DNA of 64,000 bases, from assembly GCF_000166135.1 (NCBI RefSeq), contig NC_014666.1:1-64000 (forward strand), in the 5' to 3' direction. Shown piece by piece: positions 32,273 through 39,682 of this stretch. The notes beneath the pieces were generated by a model. The model did no database searches. It had not been told where the DNA came from and saw nothing but the letters and a program-made list of their open reading frames with translations. The number at the start of each line of letters is the position of its first letter. The first letter of the stretch is position 1. The DNA is from Pseudofrankia inefficax (GTDB lineage Bacteria > Actinomycetota > Actinomycetes > Frankiales > Frankiaceae). The position numbers and the translations under genes were made by a program.

Positions 32273-32277
32273 TAACG

Positions 32278-32310
32278 ATCAAAGCGGGCATCACAGAAAG
32301 TGATACCCGC
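32278..32310 (-). terminator. tRNA-Ala terminator supplied by the AICE
   Basis: On the minus strand GCGGGTATCAC pairs with GTGATGCCCGC (one G-T wobble) around a five-base loop, then TTTGATCG. It lies immediately 3' of the tRNA-Ala on element DNA, so the element restores both the tRNA end and a terminator. Confidence 0.75.
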
Positions 32311-32320
32311 AGATCAGATG

Positions 32321-32366
32321 GGGTGGAGACGGGGAGACTCGAACTCCCAACCCCTGCCTTGCAAAG
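32321..32366 (-). repeat. attR: attR: 46-bp direct repeat within tRNA-Ala
   Basis: This segment is identical to 18810-18855. It covers the tRNA-Ala from the anticodon loop to three bases past the discriminator. The crossover lies somewhere within it. Confidence 0.93.
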
Positions 32367-32396
32367 GCAGTGCTCTGCCAGTTGAGCTACGCCCCC
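32324..32396 (-). tRNA. tRNA-Ala (TGC anticodon)
   Basis: The minus-strand 73-nt cloverleaf has acceptor arm GGGGGCG/CGTCTCC with two G-T pairs, D arm GCTCAACTGGCAGAGC, anticodon arm CTGCC-TTTGCAA-GGCAG (anticodon TGC), T arm GGGAG-TTCGAGT-CTCCC, and discriminator A. CCA is not encoded. The 3' half comes from the integrated element. In many actinobacteria tRNA-Ala follows tRNA-Ile on the same strand; here it is on the opposite strand. Confidence 0.96.
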
Positions 32397-32579
32397 GTGG
32401 GTCGCGCCCGGCGTGACCGCTGGACGGGCGCTGCCGGGTGGGCGGCGCGCCTTCCAACTGTACGGCATCGTGGCGGCTGCGGCGGTGGCGTCTGGCTGGC
32501 GATCCTGCTGTCCAGGAGCCGGTCTGGGTCGCCGTCCCGGCGAGCTGATCTCCGCGGCGCGGGCGCGGGCGGCCCCACC

Positions 32580-32655
32580 ATGATTGCCAGTTCGGCCCTC
32601 TACCGGTTGCGGCGGGACTCCTATTGCAACCAGTCGAGGGCCGAAACGGCGATCA
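32580..32655 (+). repeat. Dispersed palindromic repeat, copy 2 (diverged)
   Basis: TGATTGCCAGTTCGGCCCTC on the left and GAGGGCCGAAACGGCGATCA on the right match the ends of the 81-bp repeats at 1789 and 62236, with a different centre. It sits in the 339-bp gap between tRNA-Ala and the frameshifted gene, which otherwise shows nothing I recognise. Confidence 0.7.
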
Positions 32656-32735
32656 CGTTTGACCGGGGCGGCTGCGGTCGGCCCAGGTCGGGTGTCGTTT
32701 CGCGGTCGGTCCGGCCAGCAGGGGGGAGCTGGGGG

Positions 32736-34095
32736 CTAGCAGCCGCCCATGCGCTTGAGCAGCGTCGCGATGGCGGGGAAGTTCGTCCAGCAGTCGGACT
32801 TGGAGCTGCTGGAGGCGGGCGCCGGGGGAGTTGGGGGCGGCCTGGCTGGTCGGGGCGGTCGGTGCCGCCGCCGCTGGCGGGGTCGGCTGCGGCTGGTGGC
32901 TGGCCGGTGCGTTGGCGCTGGAGCCGCGCGGGCGCGCGTCGGCGCGGCCGACCGACTGTGCCTGTACGGCGTTCAGGCCGGCCTGGGTAGGCGGCGGGGC
33001 GGTCGTCGGCGGCTCGATCACGGCGGGAAAGCTCCCGAAGTCGATCGTCGGAGCCTCGGTGTCGACGAACACGATCGCTTTGCCGGAGCCCGCGGGGGAG
33101 TTGCTGTTGGACAGCAGCAGTCCGGTCAGGCCGAAGAGCGTCAGCACGATGAGCACGATGGCCGCGGCGATCGTCATGCCGGACCGGGAGCGCAGGACGT
33201 ACCCGTGCCGGACGACGTGGATCCACTTCCGCGCGTCTCGCTGCGGGCGCGGCCCGGGGCGGCGGGACGCGGACCCTCCGTCAGCCGCGCCGATGGCGGC
33301 CGCCCGGTCGATCTCGTTGATCTCCGCGGAGTCGTCGATCGGGAGCCGGGGGCTCGGGTCCGGCAAGGCGCCGGGCGCCAGGCCGACCACCGTGGCTTCG
33401 GGGTCGTCCTCGCCTGCGGCTTCGGGATCGCCGCCGCTGTCGAGGTCGTTGGCGTCGAGGCCCGGCTGAGCAGAATCTGACGCGGCCACGGGCGCCTCGG
33501 GGGTCCCGACGGGCGTGTCCGCGGACCGGATCGTCTCGTCGCCGGACGCCGGCGCTTCGAGGTCGCCCGCCGCCAGGGTCTGCTCGCCGTCGCCGTCGCC
33601 GTCGCCGCCGGTGGCCGCGGGCACAGGCGGCTCGGCCACCGCCACGTCGGCGGGGCCGGACCCGGCTGGCCCCGGATCGGCGACCGCAGCGCCTGAGACC
33701 ACCCCTGGCGATGCCTCGGGCTCGGCCACCGCCGGCTTGCCTGCCTTCGTGAGCGAGAGGGCGGCGGGCGCAGGCTTGGTCACGTCAACCGAGGGCGCCT
33801 GGGGTGGCGCGGCAGGCTCGGACGCCGAGGCCGGGCCAACGGTCGGTGTGACCGTATTGTCCGGAATTGGCGAGTCGGTCGGCGTCGTGGTGGCGATGTG
33901 GTGAGTTCCCCGGTGGCTGTTGTCGAGGGTGCCGTCGGGTGCGGCCGGCGGGACCGCCGGCTGGCTGACCTCTTCCGCGCCCTCTGCCGGACCGGGCCGA
34001 AGTGTCTCGTCGGGGTCGACGGCGACGTAGGGGCGTGCCAGCCCGGACGCCGCGTCGGGGGTGTCTTCCCAGTCCCCGGCAGCGATTTCGCTCAT
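32736..34095 (-). CDS. Single-span membrane protein with Cys-terminated tail (apparent frameshift)
   Basis: I start at ATG 34095 (MSEIAAGDWEDTPDAASG). The protein has a long acidic, Pro/Ala/Asp-rich region (1-310), one membrane helix (MTIAAAIVLIVLTLFGLTGL), and a Pro/Ala-rich extracytoplasmic part. The frame that carries these features runs on to 32653, but from about 32830 its third-position GC collapses, while the +1 frame is fully GC-biased and ends SKSDCWTNFPAIATLLKRMG-GC at a TAG (32736-32738). That ending resembles the Cys-terminated end of the neighbouring protein at 34266. The shift falls in C-rich runs (about 32820-32850), so it is a real mutation or a homopolymer sequencing error. 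Function unknown. Confidence 0.6.
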
Positions 34096-34265
34096 CGTGA
34101 CCTGCCCCTGTCGCCTACTTCTCGCACCGGTCCGCGGGGACCACCGCGCCGCGGCGGGGCTGCGAACCACTGGCTTCCGAGGTCCCACGCTTCCACATAG
34201 CGGTAGAGGTCGCCTTGCGGGCGGGTCGACCGGGTGAAGGCCGACAACAGATCACCAATCCACCA

Positions 34266-34802
34266 TCAGCAGGGTAGCGGCAATCCGTGGCGCAGCAGGT
34301 ACTGGGCGATGGGCGAATTCCGGCAGGTGGTCGCCGCGGCAACCGCGTCGTCACGCCCGGCGCCGGTCGTGGCGGTCGGCTTCGGGCCGCCGAACAGTCT
34401 CCGAGTGGTTGGAGCCGCGCTCTGGCGGGTGGCCAGGGCCGCCGACGTGGTGGCCAGCGACGCCGACGCCGCGGCGGGCGTCGGGGCGGGGGTGGCCTCC
34501 TGGGCCGCGACTATCGACGCGGGCGTGGCCAGGCTGGTCTGCGGCTTCCCGGAGGCGACCGTCTGGGTCGTGTCCAGGGCCGGGTTGCGGGCGAACAGGA
34601 TGACCGCCACGACGATGATGACGCCGGTCAACGCGAAGCCGGCCAGTGCGGCCAGCGGGAACCGGCCGGCGGGCCTGGAGGCTGGCGCGTCCACGCGGTG
34701 GCGCCACGTGAACCGGTCCGTGACGTCCTCGGGTAAGCGATCGTGGCTGAGCGGCATCCTGATGGGCATCGCTGTGGCGTCCGCCTTTGCTGTCTCGGTC
34801 AC
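34266..34802 (-). CDS. Single-span membrane protein with Cys-terminated tail
   Basis: The 178-residue product (GTG 34802) has a short basic cytoplasmic N terminus, one membrane helix (LAALAGFALTGVIIVVAVIL), a Thr/Ala/Pro-rich linker, and a conserved-looking tail TTCRNSPIAQYLLRHGLPLP ending in Cys. The tail shares the pattern C-x4-P-x-I/A-x-x-LL-R/K-x-x-G with the downstream protein. It lies 37 bases after the ParA-like gene and 170 bases before the next gene, so the three probably form an operon. No family is recognised; the tail may be a conserved extracytoplasmic element. Confidence 0.7.
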   Translation of the reverse strand: MTETAKADATAMPIRMPLSHDRLPEDVTDRFTWRHRVDAPASRPAGRFPLAALAGFALTGVIIVVAVILFARNPALDTTQTVASGKPQTSLATPASIVAAQEATPAPTPAAASASLATTSAALATRQSAAPTTRRLFGGPKPTATTGAGRDDAVAAATTCRNSPIAQYLLRHGLPLPC

Positions 34803-34839
34803 CTGGGCGTCTGGAGGATCTGTCGGGGCTTGGGCCGCC

Positions 34840-35955
34840 TTACTGTCTCGTTCCGGCGGCGGAGACAGGCAGCCTGGGCAGGGTCGGGTCCAGGTAGCGC
34901 AGCCGCTCGCGGACGTTCACCGCCAGGTCGCGGAACTCCTGATAGCACTTGCGCACGTAGGTCTGCGCACTGCCCAGGGCGCCGTCGCCGGAGCGCAGCT
35001 CGAACATCGGCTTGCGGGCGTCCTGGGCGAGTGGCATGAGGGTCTGGTAGAAGGGCAGGCTCGCGATCTCGAACGACTTGTCGTACGGGTCGGCGCGCTG
35101 CGTGCCGAGCACCGACGTCGCGTAGACCTCGGGAATCCGGTCGAGCCAACGGTCGAAGGCCCGCGCGGGGCGGTCCCGGCCGGAAGCCGGCTGCATGATG
35201 ACGTAGCCGATCGGCATCATCAACGCGCGCGGCGCGGCGATCCGGTCGGGCACCTTCGGCAGCACCATGCCCTGCCAGGTGGACCGCCAGTCCCGCAACG
35301 TTGGACCGAGGTTGCGCAGGCCGCGCAGCGAGAACAGGTCGGCGCCCAGCGGCATGAGCACCGTGTCCGCGGACAGCAGGGCCGCGCGGTTGATCGCGCC
35401 AAGGTTCGGGCCGACGTCGATGAGCACGATCTCAGCCCGTACCGCCTTGCCGCTGTGGTCGACGACGCGGTGCAGCGCGGTCGTGGTCCGCAGCGCGGCG
35501 ACGTCCTTGCCCAGGAAGCTGTTCGGCCAGGCGGCCGACAGCTTGTCCTCGAAGACGCTCAGGTCGACGTCCCCGGGCAGCAGCCACAGGTTGTCGTCGA
35601 CCGAGACAGGCTCGAACAGCGAGACGTCCCCGACGCCTTCCATGATCGGAGCAATGGCGGTGGCGATCGTGCCGGTGCCCTCGACGATCCGGGACCGCCG
35701 GCCGCCGAGGATGTCGTGGCGCGGTGCCGAGGACGCGGTCGAGCCGCGGCCGCTGGTCGAGGCGCCGACGATCTGCTCCCGCCAGAGGGTCGCCAGGTCG
35801 TCCTCGTCGAGGAACTGGGCGGTGAGGTTCGCCTGCGGGTCGAGGTCGACGGCGAGGACCCGATGCCCCTGCCGGGCCAGCATGTGGGCGAGGTGGAAGG
35901 TGAGCGTGGTCTTGCCGACGCCGCCCTTGTTGTTGAACAGTGCCATCGTGATCAA
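34840..35955 (-). CDS. ParA-like ATPase
   Basis: ParA-type ATPases position DNA or protein cargo by ATP-dependent dimerisation on nucleoid or membrane. I start at TTG 35955 (GGGGGGG upstream), giving (M)LITMALFNNKGGVGKTTLTF with the deviant Walker A at residues 8-17; ATG 35946 is an alternative, and the frame to 36216 is unsupported. Other motifs are VLAVDLDPQANLT and IVLIDVGPNLGAI, followed by MPLGADLFSLRGL. At 371 residues it is longer than chromosomal Soj/ParA and has a C-terminal helical extension. No parB is adjacent; two Cys-tail membrane proteins follow. A role in partitioning or membrane positioning is inferred. Confidence 0.85.
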   Translation of the reverse strand: MITMALFNNKGGVGKTTLTFHLAHMLARQGHRVLAVDLDPQANLTAQFLDEDDLATLWREQIVGASTSGRGSTASSAPRHDILGGRRSRIVEGTGTIATAIAPIMEGVGDVSLFEPVSVDDNLWLLPGDVDLSVFEDKLSAAWPNSFLGKDVAALRTTTALHRVVDHSGKAVRAEIVLIDVGPNLGAINRAALLSADTVLMPLGADLFSLRGLRNLGPTLRDWRSTWQGMVLPKVPDRIAAPRALMMPIGYVIMQPASGRDRPARAFDRWLDRIPEVYATSVLGTQRADPYDKSFEIASLPFYQTLMPLAQDARKPMFELRSGDGALGSAQTYVRKCYQEFRDLAVNVRERLRYLDPTLPRLPVSAAGTRQ

Positions 35956-36171
35956 CAGTGGCCCCCCCGCGCCGCGCGGCAGGCTGGGGTCACGTCGGGG
36001 AGGTCGACAACGCGCGACCCGACGTCGCCCCGTCGCCCCTGGTCCCGAGGGCCAGGCAAACCGGTCATACCGGCATGGTGCGCACCCACCGGACCATTGT
36101 CTCCCTATGGCCGGCGACGAGCGCACCGCCACGGCACCAACGTCGTAACCGGGCCGGTGCCGGGCGTTCAG

Positions 36172-36193
36172 ACGCTGCCCAACTAGTGGGCAG
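36172..36193. promoter_or_regulatory. Inverted GCTGCCCA sites upstream of parA
   Basis: CTGCCCA-ACTAG-TGGGCAG (36175-36193) is an inverted pair of the motif that recurs at 36279 and four times at 36341-36403. It lies about 220 bases upstream of the ParA-like start, in the 487-bp noncoding gap 35956-36442. Confidence 0.6.
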
Positions 36194-36336
36194 TGAGGCC
36201 GGACGGATCCCATCAAGGCGCAGCGTGCGCGGCCGGGCTACCGCTTCGGCCCAGGTCTGACGATCACCAGGACCGCTGGTGGGCAGCGTTCCCTACCTAC
36301 GCTCGCCAGGCCGAGAGCGCGGCCGGCGCCGAGCCG

Positions 36337-36405
36337 TGACGCTGCCCATCAGGTGAGGCGCTGCCCATCACGCGACGTTGCCCATCAGGTGACGCTGCCC
36401 ATCGG
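36337..36405 (+). repeat. Iteron-like cluster of G(C/T)TGCCCATC
   Basis: Four copies begin at 36341, 36360, 36377 and 36394, spaced 19, 17 and 17 bases, each preceded by GAC/GGC and most followed by AGG or ACG. Regular spacing suggests a protein-binding array such as a centromere-like or operator site. Confidence 0.72.
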
Positions 36406-36442
36406 CGGACAGCGTGGGAGCCCGTCCCTGGTGGGGGCACCG

Positions 36443-37285
36443 TCATTCCCAGGAGCACAGGTCCGGCCAGCCGCTGGGGGCCGCCGGGCGGGGAAGGCGT
36501 CCGAGCAGCCAACGCAGCGTCTCGGCGGTGGAGGTCCGCACGACGGCCGGCCGCGGGCCGGCGCCGAACGCGCGCGACGACCGATCGCCCGGAGCGAGCA
36601 CGACGCTGACCCCGGGTGGCAACCGTTCCGGCAGCCGGGCGGTCGTCCAGTCCCATTCGGCGTCCACGTAGGGAGCGGGCAGGTCGGCCCAGCCGGGGCC
36701 GCCGCGGTCGGCGAGCCCGAGGTCCACACCGTGGATCTCGACCTCGCGCCAGCGCAGGAACACCAGGTCCGCCAGGGTCACCGGGCCGTCGAGGCGCGAG
36801 CCGGCCGCCGGCTCCAGCCGGCACATCCCAAGACCGGTGCGCCAGACCTCGACATGGGTCGCGTCCCAGGCGCGTTCCAGCCCGGCGATGGCGGCGGCCA
36901 GGTCGTCGCGGAGGCGCTCGGCGGAATCGGTGCCCGGGTGGGCGGTCGGGTCGTCCGCCGCCGGGTCGCTGCTGTTCAGCGCTATCGGGGCGGCACCGGC
37001 ACAGGCCGCCTGGACGAGGCTCGTGTGGCCGCGGGCACCGACGGTGAGATGGCGCAGGAGGTGCCCCACGGTCCAGCCCGGCAGCAGGGAGGGTCGGGCG
37101 ACGGTCGCGTCGTCCAGCGCCGCGGCGAGGGCGAGCAGTCGCCGATGCGATGCCGACACCCCGGCCAGCAGGTCGTGCGGAACCGGGGAGGGAAGGTAGC
37201 CGGCGCCGGCGGGCGTGGTGTGCGTCGCCCGTGCGGACGGAGGCAGGCCTGACTCCCGGACCCCGGCGCGCGTCTCGGTCGCCAT
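36443..37285 (-). CDS. Maleylpyruvate isomerase-family (mycothiol-dependent, DinB-like) protein
   Basis: The 280-residue product from ATG 37285 has the N-terminal MDMPI/DinB-like four-helix domain: DLLAGVSASHRRLLALAAAL, the metal-ligand-type LLPGWTVGHLLRHLTVGARG, and later VFLRWREVEIHGVDLGLADR with the second and third histidine/glutamate ligand region. Family members act on mycothiol-linked substrates or are uncharacterised. The substrate is unknown. Frames longer at the 5' end run into tandem-repeat DNA and are not supported. Confidence 0.82.
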   Translation of the reverse strand: MATETRAGVRESGLPPSARATHTTPAGAGYLPSPVPHDLLAGVSASHRRLLALAAALDDATVARPSLLPGWTVGHLLRHLTVGARGHTSLVQAACAGAAPIALNSSDPAADDPTAHPGTDSAERLRDDLAAAIAGLERAWDATHVEVWRTGLGMCRLEPAAGSRLDGPVTLADLVFLRWREVEIHGVDLGLADRGGPGWADLPAPYVDAEWDWTTARLPERLPPGVSVVLAPGDRSSRAFGAGPRPAVVRTSTAETLRWLLGRLPRPAAPSGWPDLCSWE

Positions 37286-37545
37286 CCGTCCACGATGCGC
37301 CACCGCGTGCCCGCCCGCCAGCCGACCACGCCGTGGGCACGCTGCCCATGGATGGTCTGGCCGGTGACCGGCCGCGAGAGACGGTGCCCACCCGTGGGTA
37401 GCGCAGTGACGATCGCAGCCAGTTAGAAGGGGCAGCGTCTCCGGAGCCCCGGGCCTGGAGTTCCCGGGGCCTGGAATGGAGGCCTGGGGCCGGACCTGGG
37501 CTGGAACCGGATTCGGGTCGGGCGCGGAGCTGGGCCGAGCCAGCA

Positions 37546-37587
37546 TCGCCTGTCGCCTGTCGCCTGTCGCCTGTCGCCTGTCGCCTG
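37546..37587. repeat. Tandem heptamer TCGCCTG x6
   Basis: Six perfect copies of TCGCCTG run head to tail. Such simple repeats can vary in copy number by slippage. Confidence 0.92.
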
Positions 37588-37649
37588 TCGGGAAGCGGAA
37601 GCGAGAAAGCGGTAGGCAGGAAGCGGGCCGAGCGTCGTGCACGGATGAC

Positions 37650-37673
37650 ACGGGTCCCACCCGTGGGACCCGT
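37650..37673. repeat. Perfect hairpin in repeat-rich region
   Basis: ACGGGTCCCAC and GTGGGACCCGT are perfect inverted copies around two bases. GTGGGACCCGT-like words recur at 37734-37745. Confidence 0.75.
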
Positions 37674-37694
37674 CACTCGAAGGCGGCCGGCTCT

Positions 37695-37748
37695 TCGATG
37701 GAACCCGTGCCCTCGATGGAACCCGTGCCCTCAGTGGGACCCGTCGCC
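37695..37748. repeat. 18-bp tandem repeat, about three copies
   Basis: TCGATGGAACCCGTGCCC occurs twice exactly (37695-37712 and 37713-37730), followed by a diverged third copy TCAGTGGGACCCGTCGCC. Confidence 0.88.
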
Positions 37749-38313
37749 TTGAGGGGCAGCCGGCGTGTCGGTGGGACCCAGCCCACCGGTGGAAAGCGGT
37801 GAACGATCTAACGATGACCTTGTGGGGGTCAGCGGCTTCGGCGGCTCGGGGCCGTCCACGAGGGGTGGCGGCCCCCGTCGCGACGGGGACCACCGGGGGC
37901 ACGCGGCTGGGAGGTGCGAGTCGTCCGTATGCAGACGGTGACCATTCAGGGGCGGTGCTGCCCCCGGATGGTCCTGACCTCACCGCTCTGTCCGGCGGGC
38001 CGAGTGACCGAGCATCGACCGTAGGCTGACCACCATTGGGTCAGCGTTGCGCGGCTGACCCGCGTGGAGGGTCTCCGTCCGTGCACGGACGCTTCCCATC
38101 CGCGGGCGGCGGTTCGGTGGCCTACGCCATCGCATCAGTGTCGATGACCCCGCCTCGTGAGTGGATTCCCTAGCGGGCAGGCCGTCCTGGCTCTGATTCG
38201 GCTGGGAAATCGAACCTTTACGTCGGATCCCTTGTCCAGGGCACATGCCGCTGGCAGTCTGACTCGGCATCGGGGCATGACTTCTACGGATTGCCCTGGA
38301 TCTGTCACGAAAC

Positions 38314-39561
38314 ATGGGAAGGCAGGTGCGGGTCTTGGCGGTGACCGCGGACGGGGTGTCGACGTCGGTGCCGGCGGTCAGTACGCCGACGGTGCCCACC
38401 GGTGGAACGGGTGCGGCGGCGCCAGCCATCGAGCTGATCGGCGTCGCGAAGGACTACGCCTCGCGGCGCGGCGCCGTGACGGCCGTGGAGACCGTCGACC
38501 TCCAGATCGCCGAGGGCGAGTTCTTCTCGTTGCTGGGCCCGTCGGGCTGCGGCAAGACGACGACGCTGCGCATGATCGGTGGCTTCGAGGAGCCGAGCCG
38601 CGGCCAGATCCTGCTGCACGGCAGCGACGTGACCGCGACCCCGCCGAACCGGCGGGACGTCAACCTGGTCTTCCAGAGCTACGCGCTCTTCCCACACCTC
38701 GACGTCGCGGGCAACGTCGCCTTCGGCCTGAAGCGCAAGGGCATCCGCGGCCAGGCGATGCGCGACCGGGTGACCAACATGCTCGAGCTGGTCGAGCTCG
38801 GCGCGCTGGCCGACCGCAAGCCCAAGGAGCTCTCCGGCGGCCAGCAGCAGCGGGTCGCGCTGGCCCGGGCACTGGTGAACGAGCCGAGGGCACTGCTGCT
38901 CGACGAGCCGCTCGGCGCGCTCGACCTGAAGCTGCGCGAGACCATGCAGATCGAGCTCAAGCGCATCCAGCGCGAGGTCGGGATCACGTTCGTCTACGTG
39001 ACGCACGACCAGAGCGAGGCGCTCACCATGTCGGACCGCATCGCGGTCATGAACAAGGGCCGCATCGAGCAGCTGGCCGCCCCGCGCGACCTCTACGAGC
39101 GACCGCGTACGCGGTTCGTCGCGGGCTTCATCGGCACGTCCAACGTGCTGCGCCGGACGGTCAAGACGGTGACCACCGACGGGACCGGTCCGGTCGCGAT
39201 CCTGGACGCGGGGATCGACGAGCAGTTGATGGTGCCCCTGCATGACGACCTGGGGTCGGTGACGACGGGCTCCGTGGTCGAGCTGACCGTGCGTCCGGAG
39301 AAGATCGGCATGACGGTCGAGCGGCCGGACGGCGACGTGTGCCTGCTGCGCGGGCGGGTCACCGAGGTCGTCTACCTGGGGACCAACACCACCTACACGG
39401 TGTTCACCCCGGGCGGCGACGAGATCACGGTCTTCTGGCAGAACAGCTCTGACTCCGCCGACATCGCGCGCCGTGGGGACGAGGTCTGGCTCTCCTGGCG
39501 GGAGGACCACTCGTTCGCCCTCGCGCCTGGCGCGGGCAGCTCCACCCCCGCCGCCGCCTGA
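38314..39561 (+). CDS. potA: Spermidine/putrescine-type ABC transporter ATP-binding protein
   Basis: This cytoplasmic ATPase powers import of polyamine-like substrates. The 415-residue product has Walker A GPSGCGKTTTLRM, Q-loop VFQSYALFP, ABC signature LSGGQQQRVALARALV, Walker B ALLLDEPLGALD, H-loop VTHDQSEA, and a C-terminal TOBE-type domain (VRPEKIGMTV) typical of PotA. The true start is uncertain: GTG 38326, TTG 38335 or GTG 38341 follow GGAAGGCAGG better than ATG 38314. It begins an operon with a substrate-binding lipoprotein and two permeases. Confidence 0.9.
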   Translation: MGRQVRVLAVTADGVSTSVPAVSTPTVPTGGTGAAAPAIELIGVAKDYASRRGAVTAVETVDLQIAEGEFFSLLGPSGCGKTTTLRMIGGFEEPSRGQILLHGSDVTATPPNRRDVNLVFQSYALFPHLDVAGNVAFGLKRKGIRGQAMRDRVTNMLELVELGALADRKPKELSGGQQQRVALARALVNEPRALLLDEPLGALDLKLRETMQIELKRIQREVGITFVYVTHDQSEALTMSDRIAVMNKGRIEQLAAPRDLYERPRTRFVAGFIGTSNVLRRTVKTVTTDGTGPVAILDAGIDEQLMVPLHDDLGSVTTGSVVELTVRPEKIGMTVERPDGDVCLLRGRVTEVVYLGTNTTYTVFTPGGDEITVFWQNSSDSADIARRGDEVWLSWREDHSFALAPGAGSSTPAAA

Positions 39562-39682
39562 CGGTGGCCGCGGGCCCGAAGAACATCCTGGCCGGCCCTG
39601 GGCCGACCCGGCCGGCACCGACCCAACAGATCCCTGACAAGAAGCGCGTTCAGCTGACAGCACCTCGCGGAGGACCTCCCAC

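Larger units (their letters stand above)
18810..32366. mobile_element. Actinomycete integrative and conjugative element (AICE) in tRNA-Ala
   Basis: The element is bounded by perfect 46-bp direct repeats, the right one being the 3' half of an intact tRNA-Ala(TGC). It encodes the full pSAM2-type set: tyrosine integrase next to the right end, Xis, RepSA-like HUH replication initiator, TraB/FtsK-type translocase, Pra activator, and HTH regulators. Cargo includes a TIR-like effector, a PhzF-like enzyme, a YjzC-like protein and several small unknowns. At about 13.6 kb it is typical in size. All core genes look intact, so it may be able to excise and transfer; this is inferred. Confidence 0.93.
37286..38313. 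other. Repeat-rich noncoding region
   Basis: About 1 kb between the MDMPI gene and the transporter operon has no supported gene. It holds a palindromic TGGGCA/TGCCCA pair (37334-37348), heptamer and 18-bp tandem repeats, an 11-bp-arm hairpin and two further palindromes (38038-38061; CGTCCGTGCACGGACG at 38076-38091). Open frames across it consist of translated repeats. Confidence 0.6.

Noticed and set aside
37546-37587. CRISPR array
   Set aside because: Heptamer copies are contiguous with no spacers; no cas genes are in the window.
36297-37676. 459- and 405-codon frames extending the MDMPI gene upstream
   Set aside because: The extensions translate the TCGCCTG tandem repeats and lack homology; ATG 37285 is the best-supported start.
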